64,000 nucleotides of DNA, from positions 50,177,885 through 50,241,884 of the forward strand of contig CAIIXF020000001.1 in the NCBI GenBank assembly GCA_903813345.2, given 5' to 3'. This document shows, piece by piece, positions 9,920-21,000 of the stretch (within the stretch, counting starts at the first letter, position 1; every line of letters starts with the position of its first letter). The DNA comes from Owenia fusiformis (lineage: Eukaryota > Annelida > Polychaeta > Sabellida > Oweniidae). The position numbers and the translations under genes were made by a program. Under the pieces are notes generated by a model. That model saw nothing but the letters and a program-made list of their open reading frames with translations, was not told the DNA's origin and searched no databases.

Positions 9920-11158
9920 GTAAGTATTTTATAACTTCTATGAGTGTAATGATAAACGATGGTGAGAGGTTGTACTTGTGTCGTTTTGTGATGTAAGTAA
10001 GTAAAGTGATACTAAATATATGTCTTTTATTGACTCTCTGATGTCGAACAATCACATATTGATCACTAAAGAGTACACTAGAGATCACGCTTGTGAGAGT
10101 TCAAACGTATATAGGTACAAGACATTTCAAGACTTACCTTTCCAGTGACAATAGTTTACCAATTTTGATTAAGCAGAAACGGCCCAATTAAACTAGATAG
10201 TATTAGTACAACAATGAAAGCTTACTCAGAAATATCTGAAAATTAAGTATATGAGATATGTTGTATATGTTTTCATTTTATCCCATCCAATGTTCCTAAC
10301 CATATCTATCATTCTTTTCCAGAAAACACATTGTTCAGATGTTTGAGAAATACATGGATAACCAAGTGCGTCATCTTGAGAAAAACGATGCGATCAATAT
10401 GTTAATGAAAGAGTATTCTTTAGATCACACCCAAGCCGAACAAATATTTCTGACATTCGATAAAGACAAGAATGATCTCCTCAGTATTTGGGAATTCCAA
10501 CATTTTTATATGTGTGCAGGCAACAAGTAAGGATTATTACGCGCCATATTTTTATCCTCTATGATATTCTTCTTATTCATTTGTATTCTCATGTATTATT
10601 TGACGATTCTTTTTACACGTATCTTCCCCTTTTCCTCATTGAATATCCTAATATAACAACTCCAGTATATAATGCCATGATAGCCAACTCAACTAACTTG
10701 CTACAGTGGTGGTATTTAATTAATTAAACATGCGTATATATGAAGAATAATAAAACTATTTCAACTTAATTTAGACATTTTCCCCAGTGGTCATTAGATA
10801 TTATTTGCAAATGTTTATTGTTCTTCTTACGAATATCTCTTACTCTACTGATATAAAGATGGCAACCCTGTTTCATTCCAGCTCTGCAGAGATAGTAGAG
10901 AAGTTTATGGCACTCGATACCGACGGTTCTGGAATACTCGAGTACGATGAGGCCGCAAGAGGTCTCGCTTCTATGAAAACAGCAGATGGCAGGGCTCTAG
11001 CTCCACAAGAAGTAGATTTCTTTCTTAAAACAGCCGCTGATGAAAATAACAAAATCAATTTGGGAGAATTTGTAAATCTTCTGGCCAGGTTGAAACTGTA
11101 TAGGGCACCGGCACCAAAACCAGGACAAAAACTGAAATATGTGAAGCCTTCTAAATAG
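9870..11158 (+). CDS. Small four-EF-hand calcium-binding protein (spliced gene, 176 aa)
   Basis: Joining 9870-9919, 10323-10526 and 10882-11158 gives 531 coding bases and a 176-residue protein; all junctions are GT-AG and in phase. It belongs to the calmodulin superfamily and has four EF-hand-like units. The loop at 63-74 (D-K-D-K-N-D-L-L-S-I-W-E) and that at 97-108 (DTDGSGILEYDE) keep all calcium ligands. The first unit (about 25-36) is degenerate, and the fourth (136-147, AADENNKINLGE) has Ala instead of Asp at position 1. Two calcium sites are therefore expected. The C-terminus is a basic, Pro-rich tail (RAPAPKPGQKLKYVKPSK). There is no signal peptide, so the protein is probably cytosolic. 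I cannot assign it to a named orthologue; it is not calmodulin, troponin C or centrin by sequence. It converges with the calmodulin-like gene ending at 14984. Confidence 0.78.
10323..10526 (+). CDS. EF-hand gene exon 3 (EF1 and EF2)
   Basis: Acceptor TTCTTTTCCAG ends at 10322; donor GTAAGG starts at 10527. The exon encodes KHIVQMFEKYMDN onward to CAGN and holds the canonical loop beginning DKDKND. Length is 204 bases, with two bases carried over at each end. Confidence 0.8.
10882..11158 (+). CDS. EF-hand gene exon 4 (EF3, EF4, stop)
   Basis: Acceptor TTTCATTCCAG ends at 10881. The exon encodes SAEIVEKFMALDTDGSGILE and the rest of the protein to the stop TAG at 11156-11158. An ATG-initiated frame starting at 10787 upstream is not needed: the splice acceptor and phase explain this exon. 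Confidence 0.82.
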
Positions 11159-11346
11159 ATCTTGTTTTAAAAACAATGCCTTGTGACAACTTTTTCTAAC
11201 ACGTCACTCAATTCCGGAGAGTGTGTCACAAAATGTACAATCTTGTTACTTAATTGATTTATAACAGCTGATGAACTGTTTTACTAAGTCGATTATCACA
11301 TTTGAAAATATTGTTGATATGTGTAAATACCATGTGGGATATTGTA

Positions 11347-11352
11347 AATAAA
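11347..11352 (+). terminator. Polyadenylation signal AATAAA
   Basis: A perfect AATAAA lies 189 bases after the EF-hand stop codon, followed by T-rich sequence. This is the expected end of that transcript. Confidence 0.6.
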
Positions 11353-12216
11353 TTTTTATCTTGAAATGCATGCAATTATTTTATTTTATATGTCATTAGG
11401 ATCTTTTTATGTTATGTTACATACCTCGCGAAGTGTTTGTATGGGCATCTATGGAGCTGAAGGTCGGCTAGCTATATATTCTTGTTGTATATAGCCGCCG
11501 AAATCCTACCCCGAACCCCCCCCCACTTAGAGGAATCCTAGGAGGGGAATCCCGGGGACTATAGATTGCACTTACACCCCTGCAAGTCTGGCAACCTGAA
11601 GTTTAGAGCATGTCTAGGTTTGGGGAATTTTACTAATAATTTTTAGATTTTTGATTACTCCGTAATTTGGAACCTTCTTTATATAAACATAAAAATTAAG
11701 ATCACAATTTTACATCGAAATAATTTGTTTTCATATTTTGAAACCAAATACTATGCAATATAATCCGACTCGTCATTTTGTACCAAATTAGCAGAAAATT
11801 GTTTAATACAGATTGTGGGTATAACATTTCAAACATGGAATACAATGTTCAGACTTACCCTGCGTGCAGAGTCTAGTTAAACTACACGAAGCACTCTTTT
11901 AAGAAGTGAAGTCAAACGAATGCAAAGGGTAGTTCAGACTCCATCCTTCATTCAAAGGACTTCATTTATTACCTTATTCATATGGAAAGAAGTGAAATGC
12001 CCTTGGACCAAGGATGTTCAGACTCCGATGCCTTCTTCTTCGGTCTGTTTTTTTTGCTTTCCTATATTATGTAGCTTTTCTAGAATAAAGTATCTGTTTA
12101 AGATTATCAATATTCTTGTAAAGCAAAATGATATTGTTTTTAGATGTGGTTAAAATTGTGAACTTTTCAATTTGTGTCATATCGTTCCTCTTGATGTGAA
12201 CTTATACGAGTATATA

Positions 12217-12848
12217 CAGGGTGTCAAATAAGTCTGTTCTCCCCCCTTAACTTTTTTATCTTTAAATTTATCATACTTTCCCATATATCATTTTGAAGCT
12301 CATGAAAAATGCTGATCACCCTCAAAAAATCAATCATTAACTCCTCCAAATAAAATTGCTACAATGTTTCTTGTGAGGCTGTAGTTGACCTTTGATTACG
12401 TCAAAACAAGTAAAATTACCAGGTATAGTGAATGAAAAGTGAAAAGTTGATACTGCAGTGACAATGCCAACATTGGGTGATTTCGATGTTTCTCAATATC
12501 ATTACAGAGTAACATGTGTTACATTCAGGGGAGCCTTTGAAGCAGGGGCATCTTTAATCACAAAATAGTTGATAACACCTAAAATTAAACGTTCTGAATG
12601 ATTTATACAGGATCATATCCTCGTAGAATTGAGGCCCTCCGGGCTGCTGGGGGAGACATACAGACTATTAAAAAAGTGAAATATGGACATCACTAAAAAT
12701 ACTCTTAAAAATTTGGAATTTAACCAATCACTCTGAAATTTGGTGTGTGATCAGCAAATTAAATTCCCTTTAAGATGATATATACCAACTCTATGTTATC
12801 TCTGAATTAAAAAGTTAAGGGGGGAGAACAGACTTATTTGACGCCCTG
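12217..12848. mobile_element. Mariner-like element, 632 bp, 41-bp inverted ends, TA duplication
   Basis: Ends CAGGGTGTCAAATAAGTCTG and its partner are inverted over about 41 bases with one mismatch and are flanked by TA. The interior has no intact frame; near 12612-12675 a plus-strand reading gives RIEALRAAGGDIQTIKK, which resembles the tail of mariner-type transposases. It is best read as a decayed, non-autonomous Tc1/mariner element. Confidence 0.75.
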
Positions 12849-13016
12849 TATATACATGGACCTCAGTGCTCTTAATTTTCAATAATATCCATACACTGGG
12901 TAAAAACCTGAATTCATGAAACATAATACGAAAATAATATTGATACAATCACACATATCCGAGGTATAGTATCATATCTTATACGATCGTTACGATACTT
13001 GTTCTTTGATACTATA

Positions 13017-13160
13017 AGTTATTGAATGATTTGAAGTGCAATACAAGATATATTCTGCTCGAGAAATTCTGTATTGGAACGAGACAAAGTCGAGTGCCAA
13101 TACAAAATATCTAGAGAAGAATATATCCCGTATTGTACTTCAAATCATTTATATAACGTT
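13017..13160. repeat. Palindromic MITE, copy 1
   Basis: GTTATTGAATGATTTGAAG on the left is answered by CTTCAAATCATTTATATAAC on the right, with further inverted pairing inside (TGTATTGGAACGAGAC region). A second copy with the same ends and interior lies at 61733-61853, which shows a dispersed family. No coding capacity. Confidence 0.65.
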
Positions 13161-14983
13161 TTTATGGTATGATCAATTAGGTCAATACATTTGAGTAGCA
13201 ATACAGATTAGCACAGCACAAGAACTGACCAATCAGAGGGCTTCATTTTACAGATAATACGATAAATATGGAGATTATGTAGCTGGTAGCATCTATTGGG
13301 TAAAAACGGATCTATTTACTCCGTTATATTCTGTTTCTCAATATAAATGATTCGTATACCAAAATCTGAAAATTAACAGTTGCACATGATTTATACTTAT
13401 TGTATTTTATTTACAACAAACAACGCATTCTATATTACATAAAGTTGAATAAGTGTAACTATAATTTTAAATTACATGTAGTAAATTCAATAAAGAAATA
13501 AAACACTGCACGCTCACACGATAACTAATTATGGAAATATTTAGTCTGATCGTTTTATGACCCCCAGTAACAAGCTTCTGAGTATGTCTGTAAATGTCTC
13601 TAAATGTTATTGAACATGGACCGTGTTCTATGCTTCAAGATGACCAGTTGTGATGTAACTACAAAATGTATAGAATAACCATGTAAAATGGAATAAACGC
13701 AACCGCGTTAAAAGGCTGAATGAGGCAAGATAGAGGATTTGTTTTAAAGGAATACATTTAGCTTTACAATGGGAATCAATATATAAACTATCTAAAGGGT
13801 CAAATGGAAGCAATATTACATGATCATGATCGTTAATTTATAACCATGAGTCAGAGTAGCTTGACAAGGGGGAACATTGGATAAATAATATGCATCCCTT
13901 TAATTCTAATCCTCCTTTCTAATTATATCTTTCAATTTGTGTAATTATTTGGCATAACAATGTCCTAGAAACTAGATTCTGGATGAAGAACAGAAATGTC
14001 TACAGTAGCAGTTGTATGCAGCACATCCTTATGTATACGCTAGCATTCAGAATCCAAGTCCATGTTATCAGTCGGTTATGTTCGGCGAGTAGTATCAAAG
14101 AATCTTGCCTAGTTTTGGCCATGAACACAAAATTGCTCTTAGCTGTGACACAATATTGGAAGTACATTTAAAGGCATATGCTTTTACAACATTTACTGCT
14201 TTACGAGGATATGCTTTTTACCAATTGCTAAATAATTATGAAGAAAATCTGTGAAACCATTTTGGGATAATGTTGTAAAACGTTGACAAACGTCCATTAT
14301 AGCTTCAATGCTATACACGTGTATATGGTACATAAACCCTGACCAGAACCGTACATACTGCTGAGGTGACATGTACATACAGTATAATCATTCGTTCAAA
14401 TATGATTGTCCGCCCGGACTATAATATTGACTGTGCAGAAAGTCACAAGGACTTGCAATTAAATGGGTCTACTGTAGACTGGAATTCCTGACAGTTGGAG
14501 ATCTTACAATTTTACGTAATATCTCTTTATCTGGTAATACTAATGGTAATAAAAATACAAGTTGATGCATAGAAACAATGAATGACTCAATATGAAGCAA
14601 AACGAGCAATTCTTGAATAAAACAACTGTTCAACACTCAGCAAAAAAGTAATCTTGAATAATGCATGATGCCAGCCTGACATTGTTGGAACAATAGCTAT
14701 GTTGTTATAGACATCATCATGACATATCATAATCTTTTATATTGTTCATTCTCACTTTGTCAAAAGAGACACTTCTTGCATTTATGATCCCAGTATTGGC
14801 ATATACTTCCTATGTACAACGTTTTTTCTATCCTATTTTCCGAATTCAGTTAAACTAGATATTATACTGGCTGTCCTGAGCAAATGTAATCACGTGATGT
14901 GCTGCACTGGCTCTCATAAGCATGCGCACGAGCATGCTCATTGTAAATCTTGGAATGTGGAAATCATCGTTTACGTCCAGTCG

Positions 14984-15015
14984 TCAATTTTCTTGGGACA
15001 TCATTCTTACGAACT
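14984..15015 (-). CDS. Calmodulin-like gene, last coding exon (exon 6)
   Basis: This 32-base exon was found by phase and homology. On the minus strand the acceptor GTTGCAG precedes AG-TTC-GTA, and with the G from the previous exon it reads [10 protein letters not shown] then TGA (14984-14986). Canonical calmodulin ends EEFVQMMTAK, so the match and the intron position (after VNYE) are convincing. Confidence 0.75.
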
Positions 15016-18000
15016 CTGCAACATACCATCATTCTCATTAATACAGGGTGGTCAAAAAATGGAAATCATTACGCCAGTTTACTAATATCTTTGTTATTTT
15101 AGGAAATAATTTCGATATTTTACAAAATTATACACATTCAATTTCCTGCCAACCTACCGATGACCACCAGATTGACATTAACAATGTTACACAGCAAGTG
15201 GCCACTATTGCGCTAAAGGCAACTCTGCACACTTCGTCCAAAATGTTCTTACCTGTGACGATACGGCAAAAATAGAGTGTATGTTAATGACCCCATGACA
15301 ATCGGAGGAGGTCATGAAGTAAAGGTGATAAGAAATTGAATGATGTACAAATGTGTGAAATACCAGGGAGTAATTTGTTAAAATGACAAAGATATGAGGA
15401 AAATACAGGGTTTCCATTTTTGACCACCCTGTACAGGGTATACACTTATTTAATTTTTTAAATAAAGAATGAGATATATCAAGAACTGAAATAACGTAGT
15501 GTTATATGTCTGATATAATTAACATTATTGGCGGATATACTTGACAATACGGAAATATTTTGAATTTTCGAATACAGTCAAGTCGTATTCTCCATATTGT
15601 CTAGACATGTAGACATAGGATTGCGAGTATAACCGTGACAGTGACTCCTCATGGAAGAACTGCTTATTGTACAGAAAATATGACTGATTCAGTTGTGTAC
15701 CTTCATAATTAACCTGTCCATCGCCATCCATGTCTGCTTCGCGGATCATCTCATCCACTTCCTCTTCTGTTAGCTTTTCACCTGAAGAATTCAAACGTTA
15801 ATCAGGAAGACAGAAAGAATTTTTATTTAGTAGAAATACACAAAAGAGCACCTCCACATAGTCTACATTTTTACATTACATTTTTTTAGTATACACTAAT
15901 TATGCTTTTAATGTCACGAGATCAACTAATCCCATTATTTCCATAAACAATAATGGGATTAATATTGCAAGAGATTCGATCATGAAATGAATGATCATAC
16001 TCAGAAAGTAAGGGCACAACCACATACTTTACGTTACTATATTACAATGGATTCAAACAAAGCCATGTAATTATAACATTCCAAGAGTTTTTCTCCAATT
16101 ATTGTTTTTCTGTGAAATTAATTTTCTATGAATATGTAAGCCCATGTACCAACAGCACAGTATGCAAAAACACAATAGCGTAATAGTAGCCAGTCACATA
16201 GGAAAACAAATCCCCGATATTCCAAACTACTAGTACAAAGGAACACTGTCTGACAATCCTTGATCCACAGTCGTTCTGGAACCGTTATCACAATCCAGAA
16301 CCACTAGGGACTCAGGGACATTTCATTTCATTCATATTACACAATCAGAAGAGCTAAAATCATCCTTGCTGAAAGGGTATTTTACAAGTATATAGGCATA
16401 AATGAAGTCCTTTGAAGAAGGATGAGCTAAAATATTTCCAGTACTTTTGTCATCAAAAAATGCTGAAGATACTAGAATTCATTAGTCTCGAATGATGTTG
16501 GATGAACATATTAACAGAAATTGCATGTAGAAACCTATTGTATCGACCACTTACATTCATTTGATATGCGTTCATGGTGAATAGGGAGGAAATTCAGTAA
16601 TCACTAATAGAAAACAGCATTTAGTAATGGTGATGTGATTTACAGGGTAGCTGTAGTGGTAAAGGTGTATGTGCCATTGCTAGCTGTTTTCCTTTGGGAA
16701 ATTAATGATAATAGTAAATGGCTAGGTGGTTTCTTAACTGCATGTTATTTGCAAATGAAATAGAATTACTTATGATTTAATATTGTTGTTAAAGTTCATC
16801 ATCACTAGCTATGACATATACATTCGTCTTGATGCATTTCAAATAAAACCGAAGATAACTCAAGATGAGTTACTGCTCTCTAAGGATTTAAACCTCATCT
16901 AAAACATCACCCTCACCTAAAGATGTCATAAGGAACCGTAGTTCAGCTGCACTTATAAACCCATTTCCATCTTTATCGAGGAGTCGGAATGCTTCGCGGA
17001 TTTCGTCCTCTCTGTTTGATCGGTCCTGTTTCACCATCATGATGAGGAACTCTTCAAAATCTATTGTTCCAGACCCTGTAAACAAAGTATTATATTGTAT
17101 TTCAAGCTGATGAATTCAGGACATAATGAAGACTGGAAGATGTGTACTGTAACCCCCTATGTACACCACCTTCATTTTGTTGTTTTGGGGAAGGTACAGG
17201 GGGGGGGGGGGGAGGGAGACAGTCTTGAGGCAAGACTATAAAATATTCTCCATGAAAATTGAGAAAACTAGACTTGGTCTACAGATCGTTTCCACGTTCT
17301 ACTTAGGGTTAAAAGTGTGGTTTATGTGGTTTAAAGTGTGGTGCCATTCTGTCTACCAAACGTTGCTTTTTGTGCAATTATCATTGATTAAACAACGTTT
17401 CTCTCATGACATTCATATTTTTTAATCATGCTGTCCCCTCAGACAAATCTATGATGATAGGATATTACATGGTTAACAATATAGATTTCTGATGCATATG
17501 CCGTATGAAGCATCTAGTGTATTGGAATGTTGATTTATGTTCTGTAGATGTCGCTGTGCGAATCATTTAGCGCATCTGTAAAGTCGATTTACAATATTTG
17601 CAGATGAATGTCGATGGAATGTTTATTTACATATTTATTTGTAGACGTATGAATCGTTTAGCGTAACTAGAACGTTTTTACAACATGTACAGTAGATATC
17701 GTTGTATCTGTGTGTAGATGTCGCTTTGCGAAGCTTGTCGTATATATGTATGTCAATTTACAATATGTAGATTTTAGATGTAGTTGTAAAAATCATTTAA
17801 CGTTTCTTTAAGTTGTTGTTTACAATTATGAAGATGTCGTATAAACCACCTAGTGTGCCTGTATTAGATGCTGATTTGTAGGTAGAGATGGACAAAACGA
17901 TAATTGATATTTTCAAAATTAGTTTTTCTGACCTGAAATTTGCTCCCCCCCCCCTTGTTGGTTCCCAGATCCGCCCCTGGGTTAAATAAACATTGCTGAT

Positions 18001-21000
18001 GCATCATTTGTTTAAGATTTCGCTAGAAAGTGCCCTTAACAACCAAAATATCAGACAAAATATTGTTATTTTTGTGGTGGATTTAGATTTTGAAAAATAA
18101 ATGATTTCAAACATTTATTTTCAGAAATGAGACTAATCCAATGAAGTATTTAAATGATTGTTAAATACATTCTCAATTATATCTAATTCATGGAATTTAA
18201 AAAATATCAATTGTCGTAAAGAGGTAGCTGTCGACCCAGAGCTCCAGAAAGCTAGAAGAGAAGTTCATATAGTTCACCCTATGCAGACAGAGCCTGTGGG
18301 AAATATTGGGTGCGGAGCAAATGAGCGGAGGGTGCGGAGCTAACGGTTATTTTTGAATTTAAATTTGGGATATTTCTGAAACTAAGCCGTTTTGGGACTT
18401 CAAATATACCAAGATATGTGTATTTGACACCAAATATCAATACAATTGTGAAAATAGTAGTGCAATTCATTCTATAGCGACGCAGTGTGCCTTAAACCTT
18501 TCCCAGACCTATATATTTTGAAATTATCCTTTTAATACTGAGTCCCCAGCATTCATAAAAAATGGTGTTCAAGGTGCACTATCTATACAAATTATTTTTG
18601 CATCTTGGAAGCTTAGAGGGGCTCATATCTGAAGAACATTTCCGAATTTTTATAAAATCACACAGATACTGCCTGGCTTCCAAGATGCAAAAATAATTTG
18701 CATGGGTAGTGTATCTTGAACACCATTTTTTATGAATGCTGGGGACGCAGTATTAAAAGGATAGTCTCAAAATATATAGGTCTGGGAAATGTTTAAGGCA
18801 TACTGCGTCGCTATAAAATGAATTGCACTACTATTTTCACAATTTTATTGATATTTGGTGTCAAATACACATATCTTGGTATATTTGAAGTCCCAAAACG
18901 GCTTAGTTTCAGAAATATCCCAATTTTAAATTCAAAAATGACCGTTAGCTCCGCACCCTCCGCTCATTTGCGCCGCACCCAATATTTCCCACAGGCTCTG
19001 TCTGCATAGGGTGTAGTTGTAACAGTATGAAACTGTCTGTATACATGCGATTGGTTTGTTTTACAAGAACATATTATGGACAGCATATTAAGAATACCAA
19101 AAGACAGTATACCATTGTACAGCTAAAACGACACAAGATTATATGCCACGCAATCATATTCAAAATATCGATTTATGGTACCAGAACACAAAATCAAAAA
19201 TAGGAAAAGAAAATGATTGATTTACAGCTTGAATTGATCATGTCGACTAATCAATCAACCGCTATTCCATATGGACTCCAGAATCAAAGGTGAACACACA
19301 ACCCATTCCAGCGATACCCTTTGCCTATGAATTGCAATTGATCATGAAACAAACTTGATATTTCTATCAAGGACATCCATCACACATTGATAAAAAAGAA
19401 GACAAGCAATTGCAAGAACATGATATGTGCAAATATAAACCAACGAGTTGCTTATCTGGAACTTAAATCGAACAATACCAAAACGCGCTAGTATAACTTG
19501 AATTTGCAAGGCCAACATGACATGAAACAAGAAATGTAGGCAACAACAGAAATTGATGGGTTCAACAATTGGCGTAAAGACGTTCATGATTAGTTGTTCA
19601 AATGAACTTTCTTGGATATTGATGAGTTGGCGAAAAGCATTTATTATAGAAGTGTGGACTATGCGCCAACTTTGTTATGGTAAGAGCCAGCAGATTTCGG
19701 TATATGTTTTCGCCTTGCAGTAAGTGAAATAAAGCTGCGTTTTGTTCCGAGCATTCTCCGAAGCACATGGATTTAGAAAATATAGAATGTTCGATCAAAC
19801 ACATTCAATACAAGGCGAAAAGTTAACAAATATTTTTACCGAAATCTGCAATACTAGGTAGTGCTAGGTACCTAAGCCAAAAGGGGACATCTGAACAAGG
19901 CTGTGGATACTAGTATTAGACGAGGGTCATGGGCTAATCCTTTGTGTTGTGGAGAGCTACTTCTGTCCGCCACAACTCAAGCAAAAATATCGAGAACCAT
20001 ATATTTTATGCAAGAAAAGCCAAACTACTTGCTTTATGCACACGTCGTATGTACTTGTACGTCTACAATCTTTAATCAATTTTGAATTTAGATGATACTT
20101 TTAGATGTAGCCCATATAGAAGGAACCTAATTAAAACATGAATCCACACTTTTGAGTATTCGCAAATAGCATTCATTTCACATAAAACCTCCTAAAAGAG
20201 CAAAATGCTGAATTTGAGAAAATCGTATCAACATCAAAACAATATCCCAGATTTTTGAATTGTTATTGCCTTGTTAGGCGCACTGATTATGTTTTCATTT
20301 TTCTACCTATCATGAGATGAAGAATTAATAAAATCCTCAGATGGAGTCCTCTAACCGGATATGAAATGCAAGACATGGCTGAAAGTTATCAGCCTCTCAT
20401 TAGAGGGCTGTGGAGCTTCTCATATACAAAATAATTGCTCTTCAAGAGGGAAATGAGTTCCAGGAATATACTGATGTAGTATAATGGTACTCAAGAGGCT
20501 ATTGAATCAGAATTAAATTAAATAGACTACTATCTTAGATAACTTGACTTAATTTAAGATATCAATCATAATTCAATCATTTAATCAATTCGGTGTTGTG
20601 TATTTGTACTTTTACAAGGATACCACGAGTTTAATTTATAAAGAGTTAATTTGGAAGGTTATTTTACTTTACCTTTATCCTCCAAGATTCCAAAGCAAAA
20701 TAATACATAAATAATATATATGCAGTAATTTCTTTATCGGGAGGTCTGGTGTTCTTTCAAAAGTAATTTTTGTAATTTGGTCATTTTACTCCGGCCTATT
20801 GTCCACTAGCCTTGCCCAAGTCGGTCTCTTTTACTATCTTGATTTCTATAATTCAAGATCAGATAAGTAAAAAAATACCGACTTGGGCAAGGCTAATTGT
20901 CCACCACTACGTACAACACTCTAAACAGGACTAAAGTATACATTTTAAATGCTGGCTTTTTAATGGTAGTTTTAAGAGATTTCGATTCTGAAATGAATGC

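Larger units (their letters stand above)
11353..14983. other. Region between the two convergent EF-hand genes
   Basis: No gene seen. It contains a 632-bp mariner-like element (12217-12848), a palindromic repeat (13017-13160) and the 3' flank of the minus-strand calmodulin-like gene, whose poly(A) site I could not place. C-rich and G-rich runs near 11500-11560 resemble fragments of the poly(G)-bearing MITEs. Confidence 0.5.

Noticed and set aside
10787-10881. ATG-initiated extension upstream of the EF-hand exon (MVIRYYLQMF...)
   Set aside because: It is intron sequence: a clear acceptor at 10881 and phase join the exon to 10526, and the extension has no similarity to EF-hands.
18279-19009. 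Two nearly identical 63-codon frames (MNCTTIFTI...) on opposite strands
   Set aside because: They are the two arms of one foldback element; identity comes from the inverted repeat, not from protein conservation.
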